A stretch of 64,000 nt of DNA, taken from contig NC_071353.1 in the NCBI RefSeq assembly GCF_943734655.1, positions 147,604,043 to 147,668,042 on the forward strand, in the 5' to 3' direction. Source of the DNA: Sabethes cyaneus. Taxonomy: Eukaryota; Arthropoda; Insecta; Diptera; Culicidae. Shown here piece by piece: positions 33,496 through 45,145 of this stretch. Within the stretch, counting starts at the first letter, position 1; each line of letters starts with the position of its first letter. The position numbers and the translations under genes were made by a program. The notes under the pieces are model-generated. The model was given only the letters and a program-made list of their open reading frames with translations, made no database searches and had not been told where the DNA came from.

Positions 33496-36400
33496 GACTC
33501 GACTCGACTGGCCTCCTCTACTCGGCTGCTCGATTGAAAGGCAGATTTCTATTTTGACAAAAAAAAAGAATTGGTAATGGTAAAACTATTCGCAAAATAT
33601 AACTAATTGATTGACCTACCTAATGTTTGGCATGTGTTATAGAATATAACAATAATAAACAAAAGTTAGTTATTATTATGCTATTTGGTCGGCGTAAAGT
33701 CAGACCGAACCAAGTGACAAAATTCTGATTTCGAGAAAAACGCGTTCAAAGTTTGCTGCTCTGTATGGTTTGTGGCTATCACTTGTTCGGCATCATCTCC
33801 TAACTCTGGCTGTTTGCATCATTTATGTAGGTAGCCTGATTAGAGTAAAATGTAGCTTAGAAATATGTTGATCCTTTTGTGCCGACCACTTGTGCTACTT
33901 TACGCTGTTTTAGTTTACGTGGGCCATTGCAAGTGATGATAGAAGTGTTGTTTATATTCCTCACAAAACACGCCTAATGCAGTTCTACGCCAACCGGTCG
34001 TATTTGGAACACAAACTTTGTATTTTTTTATTCGAGCTTATGGTCAAGATTAGAGATAATTCGGAACGGTGATAGCGGATTGCCCATTGGTGCTCCTTTC
34101 TACTGTTTGAAGAAGTTTCCCCTGTTTGTAAAGTTGGAAACATTTGGAGCAGTTGGATTTTGTCTGCTTTTCGTGAGAAACTTTCGACCTGATTGCGAAT
34201 ACAATGTGCAAAAACATAGTTTACAATTACTGGAATCACTTTACTATTCGACTTGATTCCTATTTTTGAAAGACAAAATTGGAAGGGACACAGCCTTATT
34301 CAAACAGAGAACCGGAAAAGATGTCATTATTTTCCGAATTACCGTCTGAAGGGTGAATCATCGGGTATTTAACTTCCCGCAAAAGTTTGCACGGTTATGT
34401 ACCTAACCTACAATACAACAATTTAGCACTAAAACCAAAAGGTAATCGCGCCTTATCTAGCTGTACCATCTGGACAGTTGATTAGACAAAATTTTCGCGA
34501 AACTACGAACGGTAACGCGGCGCACGTGAAGGTTAAAAGCCTTTTTATATCGATGGATGCCAATGAACGGGGGCCGATCGCCAGTATTCTGCCACCGAGT
34601 GCGGGGCTTTTCTACACACTAAATTTTACCCATTTAAAACCCATTAAGAATACCCGAAATGTGTCGTTTCTACAATTTAAAAACATTATAAATACATTTG
34701 TATAATATCAAATGATTTAGAGAAAGCCCAATTTAACAGTGTACAACTGCGGTAGCAGGCAACGCCTGCTGCGCCCCTATCGCAAAGAGCTACGGCTAAA
34801 AGCTATGATTAATCGTTTAATCAACCTCCCCCGAACCGACCGGCCGGCCGACCGACCGAGCAAACAATCCGGATCCGCCCTCGTGGGCCAGATAAACACA
34901 CAACTTGCACCTGTTATCGGTCGGACCTCTTATCGCGGTTGCTTGATGGTCGTGTGCAATTTTATGTCGTTTTAGAGGCGAAAACCGCGCCCGTCGTTTT
35001 CGCCTTTCACGCGGGTCACGTCCATAAATCTACGGTTTTATTTTGCTACTCGTGTCCAAAATCAAAAATTCACCATTTTATTAAGGTACAAGTTTGGGGA
35101 TTAATCCCCATTTTAAATCTTCTATAAAATAAGTGGAATAATATGCTGTTATATAAGCGAATAGTTCTATATAAATTCAATAATGTTTGATAATAGAAAA
35201 AATAAAATTTCGCACTTCGATTGGTTTTTATCACCAAACTTGAATCTTTATTCAGCGGGGAAAAACTTATCCGCAGCACTAAAACCAACTTTTCGAGGTC
35301 AAAACATGTTTGATCAAGTGTTGAGGAAACACTGCGCTCACTCCACTGGGAACCGAAACAGATTGAACTGTGTGGCAATAAAAAAAAAATAGAAACGGAA
35401 TTCACTCCCGACACCATCGAAATCTCATCGGGGACGGGGACGGGGACGGGAAACTTTTACAACAACTCCTCCTCCTGTTCCTCCTCCACCGGGGGTGGGA
35501 AGCGATAAACCCGCGACCGCTACCCGGTAGTGAATGGATTTTCCGAGTTCCGAGTAATAATAATCTGGCTTAGTGGAGTTATTAAGTCATTATCATACAC
35601 TTCTGGAGCGGCTACAACAACGCCTCCGCGTTGGCGTGGTCGCCGTTTCCCGTGGTTTGCTTTCTCATAGCAAAAAAAAAAGAACGAACTTAACGAGTTT
35701 TGTATGTCGAGCCTGCTTAATGTTGAACAGCTGAAAGTGGCTTTTAACAATGGTTTGTTAGAAGGAGGATCCATTTACAGTTAAAAATAAATGACGGTTG
35801 AATTGGGTGTGGACTTTTCTAAATGTCCCATAATAATTTTCCCACAAAAATGCGTAGATTTCAGTCAGCTGAAATCAAACAAATTTTAAATAATCTTCTA
35901 TTTAAACTTTTATTCTTAATATATCAACAAGTTTTGCTCGAAACTCTTGAGTTCAGTTCACAGCAACAACCAACAGTTCTGTTTTATTGGTAGCGCGTAA
36001 AAAAACTTGTTTCAACCCGAGTAAAATAAGACATTATTCTTATGACATAACTACCGGATTATTGTACCTAAACAGTACTATAAAGAGTCCTCTAATGAGG
36101 TGTACCTTCGAATCATTTAGGCTAACACCAGGAAACAGCAACAGACAGACAGACAGACGTAACTTTGGCTCAAACTTTATACGGTTATTATTTTCCAGAT
36201 AACTTTCCGCGGTGGTACACTCCATCGATGGTTCCGTACCACCCTGCCTGCCTGCCTCTTCGTCAGTTTCCACGAACCAATAAACACGATATAAAATAAA
36301 GCAATAAATCGCAGGCCATTATACTAATAAAAATTGAGTGTTGTTTTTCCGCTTGGATTTGTTTCTGTACGGATCGTTTCCTGCGCCGGAAATGGGGAGA

Positions 36401-36758
36401 GCGCGCGAACCATCACGGTTAAATGGAGCAATTAATTATTGAAGAAAGCCCTTCCCTTAGCCTTAGGGCTTGGTCTGATAGAGTACTCAGTACATGGTTT
36501 CTCCATAATAATGTGGCAAATAATTGAGCGAAAATTTCATCGATTTTTCTTTTGCTTTCTCATCATCGAAGTATGCCTGTAGAGAGACAAACAGCAAATG
36601 ACAACCGACCAAGCGTAAGCGTGGATTTTTGTTCGGGTGGAGACGCTCGGTCATTCGTTCTGTATGCTCCGTCCATACAGAACGAAATAACAAACGACTA
36701 CGGGACTCCATAAAATTCGGTACATTAAACTAACCTCTCGAAAAGAAACCAAATTAAT
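33496..36758. other. Non-coding DNA without recognised genes
   Basis: Small frames on both strands carry no known motif. Local features are a CCGG/GACC-rich run at 34838-34860, three to four GGGGAC units at 35429-35450, and AGACAGAC near 36144. A minus-strand 74-codon frame at 36487-36711 is not recognised. Confidence 0.35.
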
Positions 36759-36974
36759 ATGGGGACGAAGTTTCTTCAAGAAACAATAGGAAAACAGCTT
36801 GGTATGCGATTTATTTCGGTTGCAACCCAAGTACCTACTGCGGCTTCGAAACTATTCGAATTATACGATTTACGTTTTGCTCGCATTAAAACTTCCAAAA
36901 TGCTTTATGCTTCAGCTGCACTGTGCGGTTTAGTTATGCTAGCTAAAATTGCGCATGGATGTTTCCTAGAATAA
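36759..36974 (+). CDS. Hypothetical 71-aa protein with a C-terminal membrane segment
   Basis: The ATG at 36759 sits in a good context (AAATTAATATGG). The peptide begins MGTKFLQETIGKQLG, has an amphipathic middle (SKLFELYDLRFARIK) and a hydrophobic stretch at about residues 49-66 (YASAALCGLVMLAKIAHG). A stop is at 36972-36974. No family is recognised. The length and membrane segment are compatible with a small mitochondrial or accessory protein, but chance is a fair alternative. It faces, tail to tail, the unassigned minus-strand frame at 37209-37421. Confidence 0.25.
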   Translation: MGTKFLQETIGKQLGMRFISVATQVPTAASKLFELYDLRFARIKTSKMLYASAALCGLVMLAKIAHGCFLE

Positions 36975-37208
36975 AATCGTTTTCAGTACGTATTCACTCA
37001 GGCAAAAGCAGAATTGGGTAAGCTTCCCTTGCCTGAACACAATCTGTTCGGTGGTCGAAATTTTTCATCTGCTGGGTAACCTCTTTCCAACGCATTTCCG
37101 GTTTGGGTTGGATCGTCACCGGTACGTTACGACCCATATTAGCAGATGAGTGGTTCTATTTTGCCTTCTAGTACCAGCTTTATGTGATACACTATCCAAA
37201 CAAAGCCG

Positions 37209-37421
37209 TCAAAGTATTCTTTTAAAGATGGGATGAAATCTGGCCCGTGCCGTCTTTGGTTCCAGCGTCACTTGTTTGGATTTTTTGGTGATGTAACGAA
37301 AACGTACATACAAATCGGTATTGATGAAACCGACATCCGATTTTTGCAGATCTTCTAGAGGGAAGTCAGTCACACGGGCAAAAACGTGCAACTGCGGAAA
37401 ACGCTGTTGAAACCGCTACAA
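37209..37421 (-). pseudogene. Unassigned coding-like fragment, C-terminus of a protein
   Basis: The open frame of about 70 codons has no ATG at its 5' edge; a stop lies immediately upstream. Its composition looks protein-like: FARVTDFPLEDLQKSDVGF, then LYVRFRYITKKSKQVTLEP. It ends KRIL-stop. A second short minus-strand frame with an ATG (about 37138-36995, beginning MGRNVPVTIQP) follows. They could be adjoining pieces of one decayed mobile or viral gene. I cannot name the family. Confidence 0.3.
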
Positions 37422-37739
37422 TTTTTCTTTAAAATATAGTCGATTTTGGAAACAAATCGTCAAAATTTTCATAATTTCACTTCAATATACACAACAGAAT
37501 ACTTTTACAAGCAATTTGTTAACAAGTAACGTAAAATTTGGGCCAAAACCTAGAAAAACTGCCGAAGTTACTGCCAAAGTTTATGCTTGAATAAGTAAGA
37601 ATAAACGCATAACAGTACAGTCACAGCATGCCTTGATCAATTTGCGTTGCTGGCAACAGGACCAAGGTTGATGAAGAGAGGTTTTCTAGCATTCAAACAT
37701 GATTTCAAAATTAAATTTAAATCCAGTTTCTAGTCTAAA

Positions 37740-38125
37740 TTGATGTAAAACTTCAAGTCTGATTTCGAGTCCAATTTAATTCCAAATGTTGGTGAGAATC
37801 CGTCTTTCGAAACTTCGAGCACTTGCAGGTTCTCCTCGAGCATTTTCCACTTTGCATGTTCGTAGAGCACAACCAGGGTCTTGTACAGGATGAGGATACA
37901 CTTCGGTTGAAAACTTAGTCTGTTCGATCGCAATTACTTGTGAAGCCCATAGTAAGCATGACTTCCCCTGACAATACGCCTCCGAATCTGACGGCTGGTG
38001 TCGTGATCACCTTTACAAATGAGCAAAGGTAGAAAGATTCGTCAACTACCTCAAACTCGTCGCCGTCGATCGTTGCACTACTGTCCAAGCAGCGTCAGTC
38101 GACTTCGATTCCACTGGCCAGCATG
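37740..38125 (-). pseudogene. RTE-like reverse transcriptase C-terminal fragment
   Basis: In shifting frames it shows SSATIDGDEFEVVDESFYLC (about 38030-38095) and, after a gap, RLSFQPKCILILYKTLVVLY and YEHAKWKMLEENLQVLEV (about 37800-37920). The same region, better preserved in the first part, occurs in plus orientation at 41400-41465. It is truncated at 38126 by the mariner-like element. Confidence 0.65.
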
Positions 38126-38127
38126 TA

Positions 38128-38900
38128 ACGGGTGACAACTAAAATTTTGAAATTTTTTTGAGGCCTCTATACTCCACAACAAACGTGCTCAGAGAGAAAA
38201 GAGAGTATGTATGTGGTAGCTCTCTCTCTCTCTCCTCTTTTTGTCAATATTTTTTGTTTTGTTTGTGCTTGCCAAGGCCTAAAATGACGTCGAAACAAGA
38301 AGCATTTCGAGAGCGCGTTGTACACTTCTACGAACTGCCACAGAAATCTCGGCAAAAAGTATACGGTACAACATTTAAAAAGTGTATATGTAACGGCTTC
38401 GACTGTTTAGCATATCCTTCGATGCCCAACAACTATTCGCAAGCAAGGTAGTGGAAGACCAGCCAAAATTATGGACGTAAAAGGACATCGTTCTCTTTCT
38501 CGTTTTTTCAACAATAAGCCCTCTGGTTTGGCTATCAATTAAGATGCAGCAGACGAATGTTTGTAGAAAAATTTGATCCCGTTTCTACAAAAACATCATG
38601 CAGATGGACAATACGTGTTTTGGCCGGATAGAGCATCATCGCATTGCGCCAAAAAAAACACAATCGTTCCTGAATAGCCATTCGCAAAGTTGACATGACG
38701 GCCGTACAACGCTCCTGTTTCGACGTCAAACGAAAGCTTCGCCGGACTGCCGATTACGGACCGTTTTCAAATGTACACTAATTTTTTTTCAACAATGGAT
38801 AATGTATCTTTAATTTCGGTAGATCAGATATTCTCCATGTATCTTTGTCTTTTTTTGACAGCTCGAGAAAAAAAAATCCAAAATTTTAGTTGTCACCCGT
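38128..38900 (+). mobile_element. Defective Tc1/mariner element, 773 bp
   Basis: The termini ACGGGTGACAACTAAAATTT and its complement (about 33 bp with a few mismatches) are flanked by TA at 38126-38127 and 38901-38902, the standard mariner duplication. A transposase start at 38284 gives MTSKQEAFRERVVHFYEL, an N-terminal DNA-binding region. GSGRPAKIMD follows in a shifted frame at about 38446-38475. Stops then lead to FLQKHHADGQYVFWPDRASS (about 38573-38632), which includes the second catalytic Asp. The part with the first catalytic Asp is deleted and the C-terminus is lost. It can move only with transposase from another copy. Confidence 0.9.
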
Positions 38901-38902
38901 TA

Positions 38903-39790
38903 ATGGGATTAATCGATCCAGGGAGACTCAATATTGAACGAATTACAAATTACCCTCAAAAATTGACGAAGGCTACTTTTGATGTCATTAACGACTACAT
39001 TCTGCTGAGGATCTATTGGAACTTTGCGGAAACCAGGAACATCTTGAGTTTTAGGGAGAGAGAGCCAGTCTGTGGAAGAGGAGGGTGCCTTGCCACTCGT
39101 GCTCGGTTTTGTTGGAGGGGAAGCATCATCGTATCGTTTAGCTTTTTTCCGTTTAACGGGGAAATGGGCCGCTTCTTCCTCAAAATCACGTAATTCTTCT
39201 GTAAAACTGTCAAGTAATTCGTACTCGTTCGATGTGACGATTGTTGATGTTGAATCTTTCACCAAAACCTTGACATTTTTCACAATGCATAAGTCCTTAA
39301 AAAGAACGTTGTCGACATTCAAAAATTCTGGGAGAGCAGTACCCGTGAAGGTTATGGACTTGGATCGAACTTCGATTTATCGTCAATGATAGTTTTTGTT
39401 ACCAATCGACTACATTCAAAAACAGCCACGGGGCCAACTTTCCCATTTTTAAAATGTCCCTTACCGCGTTTTTCTACAGCACGTGGATCAAGCAAAGCGT
39501 AATAAACTACTTCAGATATCTCCACCTGGTCGCAGGGTACGTATACCCTGTATAACTCAGTGAAAGTTGAATCTGTGACCACCTCGTTAGCATCACGTTT
39601 GGAGAATACCGCACGAAGCTTTTTAAGGCTTACCTTTTTGACCTCTTTAATGGAAATATACGTTTGATGTAACATATGAGAGATGTTCAATACATTCAGC
39701 GGACGATTGAGTTTACGGAAAAAAACTACAAAGGGTCCACTCGGGGTAAACTTTCACACGAATACGAGTTTCTGATGGACGATCATCGTT
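38903..39790 (-). pseudogene. ORF1 (gag-like) of a Jockey/I-type non-LTR retrotransposon
   Basis: A start near 39807 (MSLFKQNDDRPSETRIRVKV) is followed by a frame change and then LNRPLNVLNISHMLHQTYIS, KLRAVFSKRDANEV and YRVYVPCDQVEISEVV. This is the N-terminal domain seen in ORF1 of mosquito non-LTR elements. A frame change near 39340 leads to ALPEFLNVDNVLFK-like sequence, a degraded Cys-rich position, a basic Ser/Pro-rich tail (PVKRKKAKRYDD) and a C-terminal helix region (IKSSLRQFLRVICNSFNIES). Two or more frameshifts are present. The C-terminus is cut by the mariner insertion at 38900. Confidence 0.7.
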
Positions 39791-39807
39791 CTGCTTAAAC
39801 AAGCTCA

Positions 39808-40865
39808 TTGTTTGATTCAACTGAATCAAGAAAATCGTTTAACGGGAACTCTGCCATCTCCATAGAGTCATCGACCTCTCCTTGGGCCATTGCAAAATGG
39901 CGAAAAAGAGGAAGCCAATCAGATATGAATCTAAAGCTGAGCCTTGATCTATCGGATCAAATAAAACGACTCGAATTTGATTCTATTCTATCAAAAAGCA
40001 CTTATCTGAACAACAAAAATGAGCTGTAAGCACTGTGGAGAATACAGTTAATACTAAAGGTAAAATTTCAAATAGATTTAACAGTGCATAACAGATCGAA
40101 TAGCGAAATGAGTATTATTAACTCATTCTCAAAGTAATGACATAACTCAGAGAAACGGGCATTGACGGAAATAAACGATCCCTTGTACACTAATAGAGCT
40201 GGCCGTATGTTGTAAAATAAAAATATTTTGCATAACATTCTGTCTCTTGCACTCTGTCGAGTTGCCATTCTTGCTTCACTCGTGGAACAATCTTTGTAGG
40301 TGGCAGCACAGTATCCCTATCAACACCAATACTAATATCCTACGGGAGTTAAACAAACCATATATCGATCCCTTGCATGCAAGAAAGAGAAGCTTGTCAA
40401 ACGCGCGAGCTTCCATTGCTAGAAAGAGAAGCCATATGAAGGGACAGGAAAGAAAACGAAAGTGCTGAAACTCATTCTGCTGGATATTGTTGTGCAAGTA
40501 AGTCGTATTTTTTCTCTGGAGTTTGCTGTTCGGATAAAATGGCGGATGGTAGTACCAAGCGTCACTACAAGCACTTCCTTAGGAAAAACCACACACGCTT
40601 ATTAATTTATATCGCGCACTTTACCAAGCAACCGAAGAAACAGTCTGAACTGATCGACAGCTAGAACACGAGTGAGGTTATACATTGCTGCATAACTAAC
40701 CGTTAACTAAGCAGCAAGTTCTTTCCGAAATATCAAGGTTGTTTGGTCCGTGAGGTTAGTGCCTCAAGTGATGATAGTACGCTAGTAATGCAATGGTTGT
40801 GGTCCTGAGACTGGGACGATGAGATTAACAAGATTGGACTTCTTCCAAACAAACACAGTACTGAC
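39808..40865. other. Non-coding DNA, no recognised gene
   Basis: It contains only short open frames without motifs. It separates the ORF1 relic from the plus-strand RTE relic. Confidence 0.4.
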
Positions 40866-41465
40866 AGTACATTATGGGAATTCATGCTACTAAGGATCAA
40901 ATTTTGAATCTCCGAGAAATCCTCCGGAAACGTCGGGAGAACAATGTGCCTACGCATCATATTTTCGTGGATTTCAGGGCAGCATACGATACAGTTGAAC
41001 GCGAACAGCTATGGCAGATAATGCAAGAGTACGGTTTTCAATCAAAGCTACTCTGGAGTGAGTGATGTGCTATGTGCGTGTTTCGGGACACTCTCGAGTC
41101 CTTTCGAAGCGCGCACAGGGTGGCGGCAAGGGGATAGACTGTCTGTATGTTATTCAATATCGCTATTGAAGGTGTGATCTGGCAAGCGGGCATTGGAACT
41201 AGAGGAACGCTCTTCATCAAGAGTAGCCAACTTATATGTAGCCTTCGCAGATGACCTCGAAATCATTACTTGACTTGGGACGGCGGACGCAATCTACGCT
41301 TGACTAAAAGCGGAGGCTAGGAGCATAGGGCTATAAATCAACGCGTCGAAAACCAAATATATGGTACGAAGAGGCTCCAGAGAAAGCAACGTTAGCCTCC
41401 AACAGACATTGACTTTTGACGGCGATGATGAAAGTGGTTGATGAGTTCGTATATTTGGGATCTCT
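40866..41465 (+). pseudogene. RTE-clade reverse transcriptase fragment
   Basis: DQILNLREILRKRRENNVPT and HHIFVDFRAAYDTVEREQLW carry RT motif A with its catalytic Asp (about 40966-40995). Degenerate LLFNIALEGVI-like sequence (LFNIAIEGVIWQAGIGTRGT), SSQLIC and VDEFVYLGSL follow in changing frames. The YADD active-site region is damaged: the sequence reads FADDLEI in one frame near 41246. The frame is split by a MITE at 41466 and resumes at 42745 with the next codons (VTAG), showing that the insertion was precise. Confidence 0.82.
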
Positions 41466-42744
41466 CCCAAGTAACACAATTGGTTTTAAATAAGAATTGA
41501 TAACAGATTTAAAACAAAGCTAATTGCTGACCTTTCGTTTTTGCATACTCATTTAAAACCAATTTCCGACTGAAAAAGCGCAAGAAACGAGCTAAAATGT
41601 AACATGTTTGTGAAATATTTCAAAGTGACGCCTATGCGTTGCATGGCTTTTGTACTACCAACAGAAAAGCGCAAATAACTGTTGAAGGGATTTTTTTCTG
41701 ATATTTCCCTGAAGTATGTATTTACAAGCAAAATAATGCCAGACATTTTTCGCAAGATAAAATGGCTAAAGTATTTATATTTCGGTAATTCATCAATTAC
41801 TTAAAGCAACATTGTTATGTGAAGGCTCATAATCTAAACTAGAGTGCGATTTCAAATTTATCGTGAACTTTGCCATTCTACTTCCGAAAAATTGATGCGC
41901 TCAAGATTTACTTTTATAAGCAAAAGTTGAGTGGAATCGAAATAAATATCATTTTATGACAATCTCACAAAACATGCTAATCTCTTTGAAAACTTGTGGG
42001 ATATTTCATATTAATTATGTTATATGTCCCTTTTATACGTAAAATCATTCTACGACACAAAAATATTGATCATTATGTTTTGGCGCAGTCATCGGCCATG
42101 TTTACACAAGATTGGGTACAAATGAGCACAGCGATAGCCGAAAAATTTGATACCAATGAAAAGTTGTACTGTATGAATTTTGTTTTGCGTTAACTTACAA
42201 CTGATTCACAGTTAATTTTTATTTGTGAAAGAACTTGAATTGCGCTCAAAAAGTACTCGGAAAACTCATAAATTGGAGCATTTAAGCTCAATAAAATATT
42301 GCAATCTTACGAAAATGTGTCAAAGTTATTGATCTGCGCTGTACTCATCGTCATCACTTCGCCCGCTGTTCAATGCCGACAATTCGCCACTACGAAGTTG
42401 CTGATATTGGTTTGATTTTTGTGTGACACAAAAAGAGAAGAAAGTATTATTGCTTTCGTTTTCACGCAAGTTTTGACAATACGGCATGGGTTTTCGTGTG
42501 AGTGCGAACAGGTTTAAAAATCTCTTTTGCTCTTTTGCGTCGCGAATACTCAGTTGTAAATGATCGATAAAAGCTTAGCTGTACAACCGAAATACAACTT
42601 TAACCTATCATTCTGGCTGAAAACATCGGCGTTTGAAATAAAACATTTTTATAACATCTTGTTTTCCATTAAACTTATTTATGATTTAAATGCAACTGTT
42701 TTCTGAATATTTTTCTAAAAAACATGTTGCAAGTGTTACTTGGG
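41466..42744. mobile_element. 1279-bp MITE-like element of the CCCAAGTAACA group
   Basis: The termini CCCAAGTAACAC and GTGTTACTTGGG are perfect 12-bp inverted repeats. The element splits an RTE reading frame between GGATCTCT and GGTTACCGCC. CT is present on both sides (41464-41465 and 42745-42746), so the duplication is 2 bp. The interior is AT-rich and has no transposase. Confidence 0.85.
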
Positions 42745-42774
42745 CTGGTTACCGCCGGCAAGTCGTACTGATGT

Positions 42775-43488
42775 TCAATAAAGAAAGAAGAAAAGAAGAA
42801 AATAATAATCGTATTTCATTTTTATTCACGGATAGATGTTGCTAAAGACTTTTCGATACAGTCCTTATCTACTAACACAAAAAAATGGACGTCCATCGAA
42901 CCTTTGGCGAACGCGAAACACATAAAACGTATGCTTGCCGTACTCTCATTTGGGTGGTTGGGGATAAGAAGAACCCATACAAGTTTATAGTACTCGACTT
43001 AAGCTTTAAGATGAACCGCTGATTTCATCAATCCGCTTGCCCCATGTTACCCCATGGGTTCGTGAAGCTATGGTTATTTAAAGCTTGAATATGCGATAAC
43101 TTAGCAAGTAAAGGTCCAAGAGATTTGCGGTCTTCTGCAAAAACGTGCATTTTGATAGCTTCGATAATTGCCTAGAACATTGTATACTTGTAAAATGCAA
43201 CTAACAAAAACTAAGTATGAAAAACCAATTTTTAAAGAAGTTTTAAAGAATATGCCCTATTGTTCAGCACTGGATAAAGATAGAAATTTTATTTCTTTAG
43301 TAAAGTTGCTTGTTTTTACAATATTTACAACTTTGCCGAAGAAACTATGTCTACATTTTCTAACACAAAAAAGTTATTATTTTATTTTCATTATAGTAAG
43401 CGATAACGGACTTTTGACAGTTTTAGGGGGATATTCATACGAACAAAAGTGCTGAAGACCATAAATGATAAAATGCAAGCAAGAGACA
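42775..43488. other. AT-rich non-coding stretch
   Basis: It contains TTACAACTTTGCCGAAGAAAC at about 43325, another instance of the dispersed word. It starts after an A/G-rich tail (AAGAAAGAAGAAAAGAAG) behind the RTE relic, which may be that copy's 3' end. Confidence 0.45.
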
Positions 43489-44016
43489 CTAGGAAAAAGT
43501 TCCGCTTTTCGCTCTTTTGGACCACTGTGCAATGATAAGATTCCACGGTGTCCATTGATGTCTTGAGACGGACAGGCTGAACACCAGCTGAAGGGGGAGA
43601 AGTAGGACAGCGATGTGCTTCTTCAAAAACTCAGACGGGATACCATCTGGGCCGGCTTTAGCCGAGGATTTTAACTTTGAGGCGGCTCTAGGGATCATTG
43701 TTTCGTCGATGTTGAGAATACTTAGTGTATTCCCAGTCATTAGCGGAACATTGTAAGCAGCCTGAGTAACTTGGTCGTCAGGAATCACTGAATCGCAAAA
43801 CGTTCGCCCGAATTAATCAGCAAATAGTTGACTGATATACTGAGGATCCGAAGCAACCTCACCATTCAGGGTCATGCTCGAAGGAAGGCCCGATTGTTTA
43901 CGCTGATCGCTAACATACCTCCAGAAAGTTTTCGATTTCACCTTCAGATTGCACTGAATTCTCTGCAGGTGTCGTCTAAAGCATTCCCGACTAGTTCTCT
44001 TGTCTACAGCGTTCAA
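43489..44016 (-). pseudogene. Non-LTR linker and RT N-terminal fragment
   Basis: FWRYVSDQRKQSGLPSSMTL (about 43865-43925) and ISQLFAD are the linker between endonuclease and RT. After a stop, SSAKAGPDGIPSEFLKKH (about 43628-43680) is the first RT block. It resembles the linker at 23371-23628 and belongs to the same broad CR1/Jockey/I assemblage but is a different copy. Frame decay sets in near 43560. Confidence 0.8.
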
Positions 44017-44029
44017 TCAGCGAAAGCTT

Positions 44030-44268
44030 AACCAGTTTTATTGCTGCTTTCAGCAGAGCGTGATACGACTACTTAAGCTTATAACCTGATTCTTATAGCG
44101 GTTATGAAAACATTTTGAGGAGTGGGCCGCTTGGTCAGAAAGCTGTTTTATAGCGGTCATCAGCTGGTGACCGGTGGAGCTGGTGGAGCTCATAGTGTTA
44201 TTAGCGATTTTAGGAAATTGGTCATGAAAACCACTATACGAACGTAATAAAACTTGGAATTGTTACTT
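44030..44268. mobile_element. Probable MITE with one CCCAAGTAACA-type end
   Basis: The right end reads AATTGTTACTTGGG (44255-44268), the complement of the group terminus. AGTTTTATTGCTGC near the left edge resembles the complement of CGTAATAAAACTTGG near the right. The left terminus is eroded. The segment separates two non-LTR pieces that are normally adjacent, as expected for an insertion. Confidence 0.5.
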
Positions 44269-44527
44269 GGGATTGCTGAATGGTTGCCACAGAAGTCCTG
44301 GAAGATTGAAATCCCCGATAACAATGAGCTCGTCGATTGTGGAAGCCAAATCGATCACTGACCTAACCGACCGAGAGTGAACATCGATTAGAGCATCGTC
44401 GCGTACTCGATCAGGCGGAATGTAAATTCCACTCAGGAAAAGATTGCATTGCATTTTTACACTTAAACAACAAACAATCATGGATGTTTCCAAAGTAACT
44501 TCGTCAAGTAGCCTACTCGACGTAATG
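44269..44527 (-). pseudogene. Non-LTR AP endonuclease, middle and C-terminal part
   Basis: SGIYIPPDRVRDDALIDVHS and LIVIGDFNLPGLLW are the GIYIPP and GDFN motifs of the endonuclease. The catalytic Asp-Asn pair is intact (about 44290-44310). The domain's N-terminal part is cut off by the SINE beginning near 44540. The following linker continues beyond the MITE at 44016. Confidence 0.85.
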
Positions 44528-44539
44528 GCAAATCTAGCC

Positions 44540-44757
44540 TCCCAGTTGGCTTCGAGGTATGACGCTGGCCTAATAAACCAGTCGTCGTATGTTCGAATCT
44601 CGGCTGGGAGAGGCTGTTAGAGTCAATAGGATCGTAGCAACTGGCCCTGCAATTGTCCTGCACTCTAACAGCTGGCTGCGAAGTCTGTTATATAAAAACA
44701 GAAGGTCAAGTTTCGATAACGGAATGTAGCACCAAGGCTTTGCTTTGCTTTGATGTA
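44540..44757 (+). mobile_element. tRNA-derived SINE, nearly full length
   Basis: The head carries TGGCCTAATAAACC (A-box-like) and ATGTTCGAATCTCGG (B box), the internal RNA polymerase III promoter. The body includes AGTCAATAGGATCGTAGCAA, GCGAAGTCTGTTATATAAAA and the tail CCAAGGCTTTGCTTTGCTTTG. Related partial copies lie at 20400-20530, 57262-57425 and 60115-60240. It has inserted between pieces of minus-strand non-LTR elements. Confidence 0.85.
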
Positions 44758-45145
44758 ATGCGTCTGTAGTTCTGAACGTCACGTATATGACCATTTTTGA
44801 ATACAGGAAACATAATATAAACTTTCCAACTGATAGAAACTAAACACTAAACACGCATTACCGGTGTGATGCTCTAATTAACAACCAGAACGGAGGAATA
44901 AAGGAAGCGGCGCGTCTTTGAGCACACATTATCCCATCGGAAATCCCATCGTAATCAACAGATCCCGATGCAAATGCAATATCCATGATACGAACAAAAG
45001 TGCTTCGTAGTATCAGGTCATTTGATGAAAAAAGCGGTTGTCTGAAGATGGACAGTAGCGTTTCGGCGGAGTCAGTTACCAGAATCTTGGTGCATTCAAG
45101 TACTGTCGATGTATCGAAAACTTGTTGAAAAAAGTTTCTGAACAA
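44758..45145 (-). pseudogene. Non-LTR RT N-terminal fragment
   Basis: A 95-codon frame (LVTDSAETLLSIF, then SVDYDGISDGIM) fits the variable region before the RT core. A shifted frame then gives SWKVYIMFPVFKNGHIRDVQ followed by NYRRIT, a well-conserved RT block, at about 44765-44845. It is cut by the SINE. It is probably related to the fragment at 43489-44016. Confidence 0.65.
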
